Shown here in pieces: positions 50,419 to 61,066 of a DNA stretch of 64,000 nucleotides (position 1 is the stretch's first letter; every line of letters begins with the position of its first letter). Source of the stretch: Sphingomonas sp. PP-CE-1A-559. GTDB taxonomy: Bacteria; Pseudomonadota; Alphaproteobacteria; Sphingomonadales; Sphingomonadaceae. The notes beneath the pieces are model-generated. The model saw only the letters and a list, made by a program, of their open reading frames with translations, searched no databases and had not been told where the DNA came from. The translations under genes and the position numbers were made by a program. The stretch lies in contig NZ_SLYA01000002.1 in the NCBI RefSeq assembly GCF_004340965.1, positions 434,001 through 498,000 of the forward strand. The letters are read 5' to 3'.

Positions 50419-51275
50419 GGGCTCCCGCACCAGCGTACACGTCGAATGACGGCGTGATCGACAGCGCCCGCGCGGCGCTTGGCGGCATGCTGCTCGACGC
50501 GGTCGACCATGTCGGCGAAGTCGCGCTGCACGTTCGTCGCGAAGACCTGTACGACGCGATGATCGCGCTACGCGATACGCCGGGGCTTGCCTACCAGCAG
50601 CTCATGGAGATCGCCGGCGTCGACTATCCGGATCGCGCAGAGCGGTTCGAGGTCGTCTATTGCATGCTGTCGCTGACGCGGAATCACCGTCTGCGCGTGC
50701 ATGTCGCGACCGACGAGGAAAAGCCGGTGCCGTCGGTGACGGATATCTGGCCGGTCGCCGGTTGGCTCGAGCGCGAAGTGTACGACATGTACGGCGTGTT
50801 GTTCAGCGGCAATCCGGACCTGCGCCGCATCCTGACCGATTACGGCTTCCGCGGTCATCCGCAGCGCAAGGACTTCCCGCTGACCGGGTATGTCGAGCTG
50901 CGCTATTCGGAAGAGTCGAAGCGCGTCGTGTACGAGCCCGTTCAGCTTGCGCAGGACTTCCGCACGTTCGATTTCATGAGCCCATGGGAGGGCGCGAATT
51001 ACGTGCTCCCCGGCGACGAGAAGGGCGCATTGCCCGAGGCCAAGGGTGCGCCGACGCCGCTCAAGGCCGACACGATCGTTAAGGCGGACGCGGCGCAGTC
51101 GCCCACCCAGGCGCCTGCCGCGCCGAGCGAGCCTTATGGTAAGAAGGACGTCAAGCATTCCGGTCAAAGTGGTGCTGGCGAGCCTGATCCGGGCAACCAG
51201 AAGCAGGACAAGCCCGTGGAGTCGGATGTGATCCCGAGCAAGGGTGTCAACGGAACCGGGGGACAGAACCAGTGA
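50415..51275 (+). CDS. nuoC: NADH-quinone oxidoreductase subunit C with long C-terminal tail
   Basis: Peripheral-arm subunit (30-kDa family), separate from NuoD. The domain includes [20 protein letters not shown] and [20 protein letters not shown]. The start is TTG at 50415, overlapping the nuoB stop (TTGA), with GGGAG nine bases before it; a GTG at 50454 is an alternative. After about residue 200 an unusual tail of some 85 residues, rich in Lys, Ala, Pro, Gly and Gln, follows and has low complexity. Confidence 0.95.
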   Translation: MRAPAPAYTSNDGVIDSARAALGGMLLDAVDHVGEVALHVRREDLYDAMIALRDTPGLAYQQLMEIAGVDYPDRAERFEVVYCMLSLTRNHRLRVHVATDEEKPVPSVTDIWPVAGWLEREVYDMYGVLFSGNPDLRRILTDYGFRGHPQRKDFPLTGYVELRYSEESKRVVYEPVQLAQDFRTFDFMSPWEGANYVLPGDEKGALPEAKGAPTPLKADTIVKADAAQSPTQAPAAPSEPYGKKDVKHSGQSGAGEPDPGNQKQDKPVESDVIPSKGVNGTGGQNQ

Positions 51276-52507
51276 GCCTCTATGTCGAAGAGCTTCTGGG
51301 TGAAGCCGACGCAGCCGATCCCACGACCGGCGACGTCACGATCCAGAACTACACGATCAACTTCGGTCCGCAGCATCCGGCCGCGCACGGTGTGCTCCGT
51401 CTGGTCATGGAGCTCGACGGCGAGATCGTCGAGCGTGTCGACCCGCATGTCGGCCTGCTTCATCGCGGCACCGAGAAGCTGATCGAATACAAGACCTACA
51501 CGCAGGCGCTGCCGTATTTCGATCGTCTCGATTACTGCTCGCCTTTGTGCATGGAGCATAGCTGGGTGCTGGCGGTCGAGAAGCTGCTCGATCTCGAAGT
51601 GCCCGAGCGTGCGCAGTATCTGCGGGTATTCTTCGCTGAGCTGACGCGCATCTCGAACCATATGCTCAATCTGGGCTCTCACGTCATGGACGTCGGCGCG
51701 ATGACGCCGAACCTGTGGCTGTTCGAGATCCGCGAAGACTGCATGAACTTCTTCGAGCGTGTCTCGGGCGCGCGCATGCACTCGAACTATTTCCGTCCCG
51801 GTGGCGTGCATCAGGATGCGCCGCTGAAGCTGCTCGCCGACATCGGCGACTGGCTCGACACGCGCCTGCCGCGGCTGTTCGAGGATGCGATCTCGCTCGT
51901 CGCGGACAACCGCATCTTCAAGCAGCGCAATGTCGACATCGCCGTGGTCAGCCGCGACGACGCGATCAAATGGGGCTTTTCGGGTCCGATGATTCGCGGA
52001 TCGGGTATCGCCTGGGATCTGCGCAAGTCGCAGCCTTATGACGTGTACGCCAAGATGGACTTCGAGGTGCCGGTCGGCACGCGTGGCGATTGCTATGACC
52101 GGTTCATGGTGCGCGTCGAGGAAGTGCGTCAGTCTGCGCGGATCATGAAGCAGTGCCTGCGCGACATGCCGGAGGGGCCGATCGCGTCGCTCGACCGCAA
52201 GGTCGTGCCGCCCAAGCGTGGCGAGATGAAGCAGTCGATGGAAGCGCTGATCCATCACTTCAAGCTCTATACCGAGGGCTTCCACGTGCCCGCCGGCGAC
52301 GTCTATGTCGCGACCGAGAGCCCCAAGGGCGAGTTCGGCGTGTATCTGGTCGCCGATGGCTCGAACAAGCCGTACCGCTGCAAGATCCGCCCGACCGCGT
52401 TCTCGCATCTGCAAGCCATGGACTTCATGGCGAAGGGCCACATGCTGGCGGATACGACCGCGATCCTCGGCGCGATGGATATCGTTTTTGGTGAATGTGA
52501 CCGCTGA
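51272..52507 (+). CDS. nuoD: NADH-quinone oxidoreductase subunit D
   Basis: 411-residue 49-kDa subunit that forms the quinone pocket with NuoB and NuoH. Conserved segments: [20 protein letters not shown] (loop with the quinone-site His), [12 protein letters not shown], and near the end the family ending [17 protein letters not shown] start overlapping the nuoC stop by four bases. Confidence 0.97.
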   Translation: MSLYVEELLGEADAADPTTGDVTIQNYTINFGPQHPAAHGVLRLVMELDGEIVERVDPHVGLLHRGTEKLIEYKTYTQALPYFDRLDYCSPLCMEHSWVLAVEKLLDLEVPERAQYLRVFFAELTRISNHMLNLGSHVMDVGAMTPNLWLFEIREDCMNFFERVSGARMHSNYFRPGGVHQDAPLKLLADIGDWLDTRLPRLFEDAISLVADNRIFKQRNVDIAVVSRDDAIKWGFSGPMIRGSGIAWDLRKSQPYDVYAKMDFEVPVGTRGDCYDRFMVRVEEVRQSARIMKQCLRDMPEGPIASLDRKVVPPKRGEMKQSMEALIHHFKLYTEGFHVPAGDVYVATESPKGEFGVYLVADGSNKPYRCKIRPTAFSHLQAMDFMAKGHMLADTTAILGAMDIVFGECDR

Positions 52508-53175
52508 TGGCTGAAGCTCCGAAAATTCCCGACGAGGCCGAGACCCGCGCCCGCTGGGGTTCGTTCGCGTGGACGGACGAGAACCAGGTGAAGGCGAACG
52601 AGATCCTCGGGCGCTATCCCAAGGGTCGCGAGCAGTCGGCGTCGATCCCGCTGCTTGATCTGGCGCAGCGCCAGGTCGGTGCGGAAACGCAGACGCAGGG
52701 CTGGTTGCCGGTGCCGGTAATCGAGTTCGTCGCGCGTCAGATCAGCGTGCCGTACATGCGCGTGTACGAGGTCGTGACCTTCTACACGATGTTCAATCTC
52801 GCGCCGGTCGGTCGCTTCCACGTCCAGGTCTGCGGCACGACGCCGTGCATGCTGCGTGGGTCGGACGACGTTCTGGCCGCCTGCAAGAACCGCGGGCTGG
52901 TCAAGGGCGGCACGACTCCGGACGGCATGTTCACGCTGACCGAGGTCGAGTGCCTGGGCACGTGCGCGAATGCGCCGATGGTGCAGATCAACGACGATAA
53001 CTTCGAAGATCTCGATTACGACAAGACGACCGAGATCCTCGAGGCGCTGGCCAATGGCGGGCACCCGACGCCGGGGCCGCAATTCGGTCGTCGCGCAAGC
53101 TGCCCCGAGGGCGGCCCGACCTCGCTGAAGGCGATGGTCGACGCGAACCACGATTACCGGGGGGAGTGGGCCTGA
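52507..53175 (+). CDS. nuoE: NADH-quinone oxidoreductase subunit E
   Basis: 222-residue 24-kDa subunit with a thioredoxin-like 2Fe-2S domain (cluster N1a). Ligands are in [13 protein letters not shown] and [15 protein letters not shown]. The extra C-terminal stretch of some 40 residues ([20 protein letters not shown]) is commonly seen in alphaproteobacteria. Start and stop overlap the neighbours by one base. Confidence 0.96.
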   Translation: MAEAPKIPDEAETRARWGSFAWTDENQVKANEILGRYPKGREQSASIPLLDLAQRQVGAETQTQGWLPVPVIEFVARQISVPYMRVYEVVTFYTMFNLAPVGRFHVQVCGTTPCMLRGSDDVLAACKNRGLVKGGTTPDGMFTLTEVECLGTCANAPMVQINDDNFEDLDYDKTTEILEALANGGHPTPGPQFGRRASCPEGGPTSLKAMVDANHDYRGEWA

Positions 53176-54476
53176 TGCTCGCCGACAAGGACCGCATCTT
53201 CACCAACGTCTACGGTTTCCAGCCGTGGAACATCGACGCGGCGATCATGCGCGGCGATTGGGACAACACCAAGGACCTGATGGCGCTCGGCCAGGACGCG
53301 ATCATCGACGTGATGAAGGCGTCTGGTCTGCGTGGCCGTGGCGGTGCGGGCTTCCCGACCGGCACCAAATGGTCGTTCATGCCGAAGGAGCCGAAGCCCG
53401 ACCGGCCGAACTTCCTCGTCATCAACGCCGATGAATCCGAGCCGGGCAGCTGCAAGGATCGCGAGATCATTCGCCACGATCCGCACAAGCTGATCGAGGG
53501 CGCACTGATCGCCGGGTTCGCGATGCGCGCGCGCGCCGCGTACATCTACATCCGCGGCGAATATATCCGCGAGGCCGAGACGCTGTTCGCAGCCGTTGCC
53601 GAGGCATACGATCGCGGCTTCATCGGCAAGAATGCATGTGGGTCGGGCTACGACTTCGACGTGTTCGTGCATCGTGGCGCGGGCGCGTACATCTGCGGCG
53701 AAGAGACCGCGATGTTGGAGAGCCTCGAGGGCAAGAAGGGCCAGCCGCGGCTGAAGCCACCTTTCCCGGCGGGGGCCGGTCTTTATGGCTGCCCGACGAC
53801 GGTCAACAACGTCGAGTCGATCGCGGTCGCGCCGACGATCCTTCGACGTGGCGCGGCATGGTTCTCCAGCTTTGGCGCGGAGAACAACCGCGGGACGAAG
53901 CTGTTCCAGATCAGCGGCCATGTGAACAAGCCCTGCGTGGTCGAGGAGGAGATGAGCATCTCGTTCCGCGACCTGATCGAGACGCATTGCGGCGGGATCC
54001 GTGGCGGCTGGGACAATTTGCTCGCGGTGATCCCCGGTGGCTCTTCGGTGCCGCTTGTGCCCGCCGCGCAGATCATGGACTGCGCGATGGACTTCGACGG
54101 CCTGAAGGCTGTCGGCTCGGGCCTCGGCACCGCGGCGATCATCGTCATGGACAAGTCGACCGACATCGTCCGCGCGATCAGCCGCATCTCGTACTTCTAC
54201 AAGCATGAGAGCTGCGGTCAGTGCACGCCGTGCCGCGAAGGCACCGGCTGGATGTGGCGCGTGATGGAGCGGATGCGCACCGGCGACGCCGAACTGTCCG
54301 AGATCGACATGCTCCAGCAGGTCACCAAGCAGGTCGAGGGTCACTCGATCTGCGCGCTCGGCGACGCCGCTGCTTGGCCGATCCAGGGCCTGATCAAGCA
54401 TTTCCGCCCCGAGATGGAGCGCCGTATCCGTGAGCGCGGTGGCGACACCGCGCCGATGATGGAAGCCGCAGAGTAA
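53175..54476 (+). CDS. nuoF: NADH-quinone oxidoreductase subunit F
   Basis: 433-residue 51-kDa subunit carrying NADH and FMN sites and cluster N3. NADH/FMN loops: [13 protein letters not shown] and [19 protein letters not shown]; 4Fe-4S ligands: [16 protein letters not shown] with a later Cys in HSICALGD. The ATG at 53175 (TGATG overlap with nuoE, GGGGGAG before it) is preferred to a GTG three codons earlier. Confidence 0.97.
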   Translation: MLADKDRIFTNVYGFQPWNIDAAIMRGDWDNTKDLMALGQDAIIDVMKASGLRGRGGAGFPTGTKWSFMPKEPKPDRPNFLVINADESEPGSCKDREIIRHDPHKLIEGALIAGFAMRARAAYIYIRGEYIREAETLFAAVAEAYDRGFIGKNACGSGYDFDVFVHRGAGAYICGEETAMLESLEGKKGQPRLKPPFPAGAGLYGCPTTVNNVESIAVAPTILRRGAAWFSSFGAENNRGTKLFQISGHVNKPCVVEEEMSISFRDLIETHCGGIRGGWDNLLAVIPGGSSVPLVPAAQIMDCAMDFDGLKAVGSGLGTAAIIVMDKSTDIVRAISRISYFYKHESCGQCTPCREGTGWMWRVMERMRTGDAELSEIDMLQQVTKQVEGHSICALGDAAAWPIQGLIKHFRPEMERRIRERGGDTAPMMEAAE

Positions 54477-56470
54477 TGCCCTTAGTCAAAGTCGATGGCG
54501 TAGAGATCGAGGTGCCGCAGGGCGCCACCGTGCTGCAGGCGTGCGAGCTTGCCGGCAAGGAGATTCCGCGTTTCTGTTATCATGAGCGGCTGAGCATCGC
54601 CGGTAATTGCCGGATGTGCCTCGTTGAGGTGAAGCCTGGTCCGCCCAAGCCGCAGGCGTCGTGCGCGCTGCCGGCGGCGGACAAGCAGGAGATCTTCACC
54701 AACTCGCCGATGGTCAAGAATGCCCGCGAGGGCATCATGGAATTCCTGCTGATCAACCATCCGCTCGATTGCCCGATCTGCGATCAGGGCGGCGAGTGCG
54801 ATCTTCAGGACCAGTCGGTCGCGTATGGTCGCGGTCATTCGCGCTACGACGAGAACAAGCGCGCGGTCACCGAGAAGTATATGGGCCCGATCGTCAAGAC
54901 GGTCATGACCCGCTGCATCCAGTGCACGCGCTGCATCCGGTTTGCCGAGGAAGTGTCCGGCGTCGAGGAGATCGGTGCGATCTTCCGCGGCGAGGACATG
55001 CAGATCACCTCGTATCTCGAGAATGCGGTCAAGAGCGAACTGTCGGGCAACGTCGTCGATCTGTGCCCGGTCGGTGCGCTGACGTCGAAGCCGTATGCGT
55101 TCGAGGCGCGTCCTTGGGAATTGCGCAAGACGCTGACGATCGACGTGATGGACGCGGTCGGCACCAACATCCGGCTCGACAGCCGTGGTCGCCAGGTGTT
55201 GCGCTGCGTGCCGCGGATCAACGAGGACGTGAACGAGGAGTGGGCGACCGACAAGACGCGCCATGCGATCGACGGCCTTGTCCGTCGTCGTCTCGACAAG
55301 CCTTATGTGCGGGTGAACGGCAAGCTGGTTCCCGCGACGTGGGACGAAGCGTTTGCAGCGATCAAGGCGGTGAACGCCGGGTCCAGCGTTGCGGCTGTCG
55401 CTGGCGATCTGGTCGATTGCGAGACGATGTACGCCGCCAAGGCGCTGCTCGCGAAGATGGGGTCGAGCCTGCTCGAAGGCCGTCAGACCGGCATGGACTA
55501 TGACGCGACCAGCATCGCCGCGGTCAATTTCAACACGACGATCGCGGGCACCGAGCGTGCCGACGCGATCCTGCTGGTGGGCACCAACCTGCGCTGGGAA
55601 GCGCCGCTGGTGAACACGCGGGTGCGCAAGGCCATCAAGAAGGGCGCGAAGGTCTTTGCGATCGGGCCGGAGACTGACCTGACGTACAAAGTGGAGTGGC
55701 TCGGCGACGATCTGGCGCTGCTCGGCGCTCTGCCTGAGGCGGTGATCGAGGCGTTCGGCACGGCCGAGCGTCCGATGGTGATCGTTGGTGGCGGCGCGAT
55801 GAAGGGTGGCCATGCGGATGCGCTGAAGCTCGTCGATACGCTGGGTCTCGTGAAGGCGGACTGGAACGGCTTCAACGTCGTCCACATGGCGGCCTCACGG
55901 ATGGGCGGGCTGATGCTCGGTTATGCGCAGAAGGGCGGCATCGCCGATGTGATGGGGGCGAAGCTCGGCTTCTTCCTCGGCGCTGACGAGGTCGATTATT
56001 CGAAGTTCGCAGGCTTCAAGGTGTTCGTGGGCCATCACGGCGACAAGGGTGCGGCCGCTGCCGACGTCATTCTGCCGGGCGTTACCTATGCCGAGAAGTC
56101 GGGCACGTGGGTCAATCTCGAAGGCCGCGTCCAGCGCGGCGAGCGTGCGGTGTTCGCACCGGGCGATGCGCGTGACGACTGGTCGATCTTCCGTGCGCTG
56201 TCCGACACGCTTGGCCACACGCTTCCGTTTGATAGCTTCGAGGGTCTCCGCGAGGAAATGTACACGGACGTGCCTGCGTTGCGTCACCAGGCGCTCGCGA
56301 CGTTCGAGTGGAACCCGCCTTCGCTCAACGGTGCAGGTGAGGGTGTCCTCGCTGGCTATCCGATCAAGGACTTCTACCTGACCAACGCGATCTGCCGTGC
56401 GTCGCCGACGATGCAGCGCTGCTCGGCCGAACTTCTCCACGGGGAAGACTACGCGGAGGCAGCCGAATGA
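54476..56470 (+). CDS. nuoG: NADH-quinone oxidoreductase subunit G
   Basis: 664-residue 75-kDa subunit. The N-terminal ferredoxin domain binds N1b ([19 protein letters not shown]). The His/Cys cluster N5 lies in [18 protein letters not shown] and N4 in [14 protein letters not shown] with a later CPVGAL. The remainder is a molybdopterin-oxidoreductase-like domain without cofactor. The extra N7 cysteines of E. coli-type NuoG are not seen, as usual for the mitochondrial-like form. TAATG and ATGA overlaps at its ends. Confidence 0.96.
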   Translation: MPLVKVDGVEIEVPQGATVLQACELAGKEIPRFCYHERLSIAGNCRMCLVEVKPGPPKPQASCALPAADKQEIFTNSPMVKNAREGIMEFLLINHPLDCPICDQGGECDLQDQSVAYGRGHSRYDENKRAVTEKYMGPIVKTVMTRCIQCTRCIRFAEEVSGVEEIGAIFRGEDMQITSYLENAVKSELSGNVVDLCPVGALTSKPYAFEARPWELRKTLTIDVMDAVGTNIRLDSRGRQVLRCVPRINEDVNEEWATDKTRHAIDGLVRRRLDKPYVRVNGKLVPATWDEAFAAIKAVNAGSSVAAVAGDLVDCETMYAAKALLAKMGSSLLEGRQTGMDYDATSIAAVNFNTTIAGTERADAILLVGTNLRWEAPLVNTRVRKAIKKGAKVFAIGPETDLTYKVEWLGDDLALLGALPEAVIEAFGTAERPMVIVGGGAMKGGHADALKLVDTLGLVKADWNGFNVVHMAASRMGGLMLGYAQKGGIADVMGAKLGFFLGADEVDYSKFAGFKVFVGHHGDKGAAAADVILPGVTYAEKSGTWVNLEGRVQRGERAVFAPGDARDDWSIFRALSDTLGHTLPFDSFEGLREEMYTDVPALRHQALATFEWNPPSLNGAGEGVLAGYPIKDFYLTNAICRASPTMQRCSAELLHGEDYAEAAE

Positions 56471-57513
56471 TCTCCTGGTTCGAATCCTCGCTCGGTTATG
56501 ACTGGGCGTTCTTCCTCGCGACGATCATCGACATCCTCGTGATCGCACTGCCGCTGATGCTGGCGGTGGCGATGATCATCTATGCCGACCGCAAGATCTG
56601 GGCGGCAATGGCACTGCGCCGCGGTCCTAACGTCGTCGGTCCGTTCGGTCTGCTGCAGAGCTTTGCTGACGGCCTCAAGGTGTTCCTGCAGGAGACGATC
56701 GTCCCCGCAGCCGCGAACCGCACGCTGTTCTTGCTGGCACCGATCATCACTTTCACGGTCGCGCTGATCGTCTGGGCGGTGGTGCCGTTCGGCGTCGGCG
56801 TCGTGCTCGCGGACATCAACGTCGGGCTGCTCTACGTGCTCGCGGCGTCGTCGCTCGGGGTGTACGGGATCATCCTGTCGGGTTGGGCGTCGAACTCGAA
56901 ATACCCGTTCTACTCGGCGCTTCGTGCGGCCGCGCAGATGGTGTCGTACGAAGTCGCGATCGGCTTCATCCTGATTTCGGTCGTACTGTGGACCGGCAGC
57001 TTCAACCTGTCGGCGATCGTGATGGCGCAGAAGTCGCACGTCTGGTTCTTTAACGGGTACATCCTCAACCCGCTGATGTTCCCGATGGCGGTGATGTTCT
57101 TCATCTCGTCGCTGGCCGAGACGCAGCGTGCGCCGTTCGATCTGACCGAGGCGGAGAGCGAGCTTGTCGCCGGGTACCAGACCGAATATTCGTCGATGTC
57201 GTTCGCGCTGTTCTGGCTCGGCGAGTACGCCAACGTGCTGCTGATGTGCGCGCTCAACGCGACGCTGTTCTGGGGCGGCTGGCTGCCCCCGGTCGACTGG
57301 GCGCCGCTATACTACGTGCCGGGGATCATCTGGCTGTTCGCCAAGATCCTGTTCTTCTTCTTCCTGTTCAGCTGGGTGAAGGCGACCGTGCCGCGCTATC
57401 GCTACGATCAGCTGATGCGGCTCGGCTGGAAGGTCTTCCTCCCCGTCTCGCTGTTCTGGGTTTTCCTCGTGTCGGGCTATCTCATGCTGACGCGCGTTGG
57501 AGTGGGTTCATGA
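56467..57513 (+). CDS. nuoH: NADH-quinone oxidoreductase subunit H
   Basis: 348-residue, eight-helix membrane subunit next to the quinone site. Signatures: [40 protein letters not shown] and the acidic loop [20 protein letters not shown]. It links the peripheral arm to the proton-pumping subunits. ATGA overlaps with nuoG and nuoI. Confidence 0.97.
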   Translation: MISWFESSLGYDWAFFLATIIDILVIALPLMLAVAMIIYADRKIWAAMALRRGPNVVGPFGLLQSFADGLKVFLQETIVPAAANRTLFLLAPIITFTVALIVWAVVPFGVGVVLADINVGLLYVLAASSLGVYGIILSGWASNSKYPFYSALRAAAQMVSYEVAIGFILISVVLWTGSFNLSAIVMAQKSHVWFFNGYILNPLMFPMAVMFFISSLAETQRAPFDLTEAESELVAGYQTEYSSMSFALFWLGEYANVLLMCALNATLFWGGWLPPVDWAPLYYVPGIIWLFAKILFFFFLFSWVKATVPRYRYDQLMRLGWKVFLPVSLFWVFLVSGYLMLTRVGVGS

Positions 57514-57995
57514 GCGTCGCTCAGATCATCAAGTCGTTTACCCTTTGGGAATTCGTGAAGGCGCACGCGTTGACGCTTCGCTATTTCTTCAAGGAAAAGG
57601 CGACGATCAACTATCCGTACGAGCGCAATCCCGTGTCGCCGCGCTTCCGGGGCGAGCATGCGCTGCGCCGCTATCCGAATGGCGAAGAGCGCTGCATCGC
57701 GTGCAAGCTGTGCGAGGCCGTATGCCCCGCACAGGCGATCACGATCGAAGCCGAGCCGCGTGACGACGGGTCGCGCCGCACCACGCGCTACGATATCGAC
57801 ATGACCAAGTGCATTTACTGCGGTCTGTGCGCCGAGGCGTGCCCGGTCGATGCCATCGTCGAGGGACCGAACTACGAGTTTGCCACCGAGACGCGCGAAG
57901 AGTTGATCTACGACAAGTCGAAGCTGCTCGACAATGGCGACCGTTGGGAAAGCGCGATCGCGGCGAACCTTGCCGCCGATGCGCCGTACCGTTAA
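57510..57995 (+). CDS. nuoI: NADH-quinone oxidoreductase subunit I
   Basis: 161-residue 8Fe ferredoxin-type subunit with clusters N6a and N6b in [15 protein letters not shown] and [15 protein letters not shown]. The N-terminal [20 protein letters not shown] is the usual contact helix region. ATG at 57510 overlaps the nuoH stop. Its stop overlaps a 15-codon reading frame leading to nuoJ. Confidence 0.97.
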   Translation: MSVAQIIKSFTLWEFVKAHALTLRYFFKEKATINYPYERNPVSPRFRGEHALRRYPNGEERCIACKLCEAVCPAQAITIEAEPRDDGSRRTTRYDIDMTKCIYCGLCAEACPVDAIVEGPNYEFATETREELIYDKSKLLDNGDRWESAIAANLAADAPYR

Positions 57996-58042
57996 TGGCG
58001 CGCTCATTCTTCTCGTGGGCGTCTAAGGGGCTGCAATCGTGA
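57995..58042 (+). CDS. 15-codon reading frame bridging nuoI and nuoJ
   Basis: The only gap between nuoI and nuoJ (43 bases) is spanned by an open frame encoding [15 protein letters not shown]. Its ATG shares one base with the nuoI stop (TAATG) and its TGA overlaps the nuoJ GTG (GTGA). It could be a microprotein or a coupling frame that hands ribosomes to nuoJ. No homologue is known to me; chance is possible at this length. Confidence 0.35.
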   Translation: MARSFFSWASKGLQS

Positions 58043-58650
58043 TTCAGGCCTTAGCCTTTTACCTCTTCGCATTCGTCGTCGTCCTGTCGGGCGCTTTGAC
58101 GATCGCGTCGCGCAACCCGGTCCATTCGGTGATGTGGCTGATCCTCGCGTTCTTCAACGCGGCTGGCCTCATGATCCTTGTCGGTGCCGAGTTCATCGCG
58201 ATGCTTCTCGTCATCGTCTATGTCGGTGCGGTCGCGGTGCTGTTCCTGTTTGTGGTCATGATGCTCGACATCGACTTCACCGAACTGCGCGCAGGCGTCG
58301 CCCGGTATTTCGGGATTGGCCTCGCACTCGCCGTCGCACTCGCCGCTGAAGTGATGATCGCGATCGGCGCGTGGAGCACCGGGCCGATCCAGCTCGCGCG
58401 TCGTGCCGCGCCGATCGACGACACCGTGCCCAACATCCAGGCGATCGGTAACCTGCTCTACACGCGCTATCTGTTCGTGTTCGAGGGGGCCGGCTTGGTG
58501 TTGCTGGTCGCGATGATCGGGGCGATCGTGCTGACCCACCGCCAGCGTGGCGGCGTCAAGGCGCAGAACATCAGCCGCCAGAACGCGCGTCGTCCGCAGG
58601 ATGCCACGCGCAACACGAGCCCGGTCGTCGGGCAGGGAGTCGAACTGTGA
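58039..58650 (+). CDS. nuoJ: NADH-quinone oxidoreductase subunit J
   Basis: 203-residue membrane subunit (ND6) with five helices; helix 3 has the conserved [21 protein letters not shown] whose pi-bulge switches during catalysis. GTG start with AAGGGG nine bases upstream. A polar tail of about 30 residues ([18 protein letters not shown]) follows the last helix. GTGA overlap with nuoK. Confidence 0.96.
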   Translation: MIQALAFYLFAFVVVLSGALTIASRNPVHSVMWLILAFFNAAGLMILVGAEFIAMLLVIVYVGAVAVLFLFVVMMLDIDFTELRAGVARYFGIGLALAVALAAEVMIAIGAWSTGPIQLARRAAPIDDTVPNIQAIGNLLYTRYLFVFEGAGLVLLVAMIGAIVLTHRQRGGVKAQNISRQNARRPQDATRNTSPVVGQGVEL

Positions 58651-58955
58651 CGATCGGTCTCGTCCATTATCTGGTCGTCGCGGCGATCCTGTTCACGATG
58701 GGGGTGCTCGGCATCTTCCTGAACCGCAAGAACCTCATTGTCATCCTGATGGCGATCGAGCTGATCCTGCTGGCGGTGAACATCAATCTCGTCGCATTTT
58801 CGGCGTTCCTCCACGATCTCGTTGGACAGGTGTTCGCGATGTTCGTGCTGACGGTCGCCGCGGGTGAAGCCGCGATCGGCCTTGCCATTCTCGTGATCTA
58901 TTTCCGCGGTCGCGGCACCATCGCGGTCGACGACGTCAACCGGATGAAGGGGTAA
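58647..58955 (+). CDS. nuoK: NADH-quinone oxidoreductase subunit K
   Basis: 102-residue three-helix subunit (ND4L). The two buried Glu of the proton path are in [20 protein letters not shown] and [23 protein letters not shown] start overlapping the nuoJ stop. Confidence 0.96.
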   Translation: MTIGLVHYLVVAAILFTMGVLGIFLNRKNLIVILMAIELILLAVNINLVAFSAFLHDLVGQVFAMFVLTVAAGEAAIGLAILVIYFRGRGTIAVDDVNRMKG

Positions 58956-58960
58956 TACGG

Positions 58961-61066
58961 TTGATCCAGCTTATCGTCTTCCTGCCGTTACTGGCCGCGA
59001 TCGTTGCCGGGTTCGGCAATCGCGCGATCGGCAACGTGCCGGCGAAACTCGTCACTACGGCTGCGCTGTTCGCGTCGTGCCTGTTGTCCTGGCCGATCTT
59101 CATCGGTTTCCTGTCGGGCACCAGCACGGCCACCGTCGCGCCGCTGCTCGACTTCATCCACTCGGGCGACATGAACGTCGCGTGGTCGTTGCGCGTCGAT
59201 GCGCTGACCGCGGTGATGCTCGTGGTCGTCACGTCGGTCTCGGCGCTCGTCCACCTGTATAGCTGGGGCTATATGGACGAGGATCCCGACCAGCCGCGCT
59301 TCTTCGCGTATCTGTCGCTGTTCACGTTCGCGATGCTGATGCTCGTGACCGCGAACAACCTCGTCCAGATGTTCTTCGGCTGGGAAGGCGTGGGTCTCGC
59401 ATCCTACCTCCTGATCGGGTTCTGGTTCCGCAAGCCGTCGGCAAGTGCAGCCGCGATCAAGGCGTTCGTCGTCAACCGCGTCGGCGATCTTGGCTTCATG
59501 CTCGGCATCTTCGGCACGTTCCTGGTGTTCGGCACGGTCTCGATCCCCGAGATCCTCGCCGCGGCCCCTGGCATGGCGGGCTCGACGCTCGGCTTCCTCG
59601 GCTACCGCTTCGACACGATGACGGTGCTCTGCCTGCTGCTGTTCGTCGGTGCGATGGGCAAGTCGGCACAGCTCGGCCTGCACACCTGGTTGCCGGACGC
59701 GATGGAAGGCCCGACCCCGGTGTCGGCGCTGATTCACGCGGCGACGATGGTTACGGCCGGCGTGTTCATGGTCTGCCGCCTGTCGCCGATGTTTGAGATG
59801 AGCCCGGTCGCGCTGACCGTGGTCACCTCGGTCGGCGCCGCGACCTGTCTGTTCGCGGCGACCTGTGGCCTTGTCCAGACCGACATCAAGCGCGTGATCG
59901 CGTATTCGACCTGCTCGCAGCTCGGCTACATGTTCTTCGCGGCCGGTGTCGGCGCGTACGGCGCGGCGATGTTCCACCTCTTCACGCACGCGTTCTTCAA
60001 GGCGCTGTTGTTCCTCGGCGCCGGCTCGGTCATCCATGCGATGCACCACGAGCAGGATATGCGCTATTATGGCGGCCTGCGTAAGAAGATCCCGGTGACG
60101 TTCTGGGCGATGATGGCGGGTACGCTCGCCATCACCGGCGTCGGCATCCCCGGCATCTTCGGCAACACCGCGATCGGTTTTGCAGGCTTCCACTCGAAGG
60201 ACGCGATCATCGAGGCGAGCTGGGCTGCGGGTCAACCGGGCGTGTGGTTCGTCGGCGTGCTCGTCGCGTTGCTGACCAGCTTCTATTCGTGGCGCGTGAT
60301 GTTCCTGACCTTCTGGGGCAAGCCACGCTGGGCCGCATCGGAGCACATCCAGCATGCGCTCCACGACGCCCATGGCCATGACGACCACGCGCATGACGCG
60401 CATCATGCGGACGATCACCATGGCAACCCGGCGCAGGCCGAGGACGCCGGGCATGCGCCGCACGATCATCACGATGCGCAACATGCGCCGGCCGAAGGCG
60501 ACGGTGGGTATCACCCGCACGAGAGCCCGCTGCCGATGCTGATCCCGCTGATCGTCCTGTCGATCGGTGCGGTTCTCGCCGGCTTCGTGTTCCACGGCTT
60601 CTTCATCGAGCCGACCGCGGGCGATGAGTTCTGGAAGGGCGCACTCGCGTTCCGCGAACATCTGATGCACGAGATGCACGGCGTGCCGTTGCTGATCAAG
60701 CTGTCGGCGACGATCGCGATGCTGCTCGGCCTGCTGACCGCCTGGTACGCCTATATCAAGGCACCGACGTTCCCGGCCAAGGTCGTCGAACAGTTCGGCG
60801 TGCTCTACGACTTCCTGCTGCACAAGTGGTATTTCGACGAGCTGTACGACCTGATCTTCGTTCGCCCGGCGTTCGCGATCGGCCGTTTCCTGTGGCACCG
60901 CGGCGACGAGAAGACGATCAACCGGTTCGGGCCAGACGGCGCGACCTGGGTCGTCCAGATCGGCAGCCGCGTGGCCAACCGCTTCCAGACGGGATACCTC
61001 TACACCTATGCCTTCGTCATGCTGATCGGGCTGACCGCAGCCGTAACCTGGGCGATCGGACTGTAA
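58961..61066 (+). CDS. nuoL: NADH-quinone oxidoreductase subunit L with His-rich loop
   Basis: 701-residue distal antiporter-like subunit (ND5) with the long lateral helix at the C-terminus. Proton-channel signatures include [20 protein letters not shown] and [20 protein letters not shown]. Between about residues 463 and 520 a loop holds 18 His within some 60 residues, along with many Asp ([15 protein letters not shown] is part of it), which might bind metal. TTG start at 58961 with AAGGGG upstream. Confidence 0.96.
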   Translation: MIQLIVFLPLLAAIVAGFGNRAIGNVPAKLVTTAALFASCLLSWPIFIGFLSGTSTATVAPLLDFIHSGDMNVAWSLRVDALTAVMLVVVTSVSALVHLYSWGYMDEDPDQPRFFAYLSLFTFAMLMLVTANNLVQMFFGWEGVGLASYLLIGFWFRKPSASAAAIKAFVVNRVGDLGFMLGIFGTFLVFGTVSIPEILAAAPGMAGSTLGFLGYRFDTMTVLCLLLFVGAMGKSAQLGLHTWLPDAMEGPTPVSALIHAATMVTAGVFMVCRLSPMFEMSPVALTVVTSVGAATCLFAATCGLVQTDIKRVIAYSTCSQLGYMFFAAGVGAYGAAMFHLFTHAFFKALLFLGAGSVIHAMHHEQDMRYYGGLRKKIPVTFWAMMAGTLAITGVGIPGIFGNTAIGFAGFHSKDAIIEASWAAGQPGVWFVGVLVALLTSFYSWRVMFLTFWGKPRWAASEHIQHALHDAHGHDDHAHDAHHADDHHGNPAQAEDAGHAPHDHHDAQHAPAEGDGGYHPHESPLPMLIPLIVLSIGAVLAGFVFHGFFIEPTAGDEFWKGALAFREHLMHEMHGVPLLIKLSATIAMLLGLLTAWYAYIKAPTFPAKVVEQFGVLYDFLLHKWYFDELYDLIFVRPAFAIGRFLWHRGDEKTINRFGPDGATWVVQIGSRVANRFQTGYLYTYAFVMLIGLTAAVTWAIGL

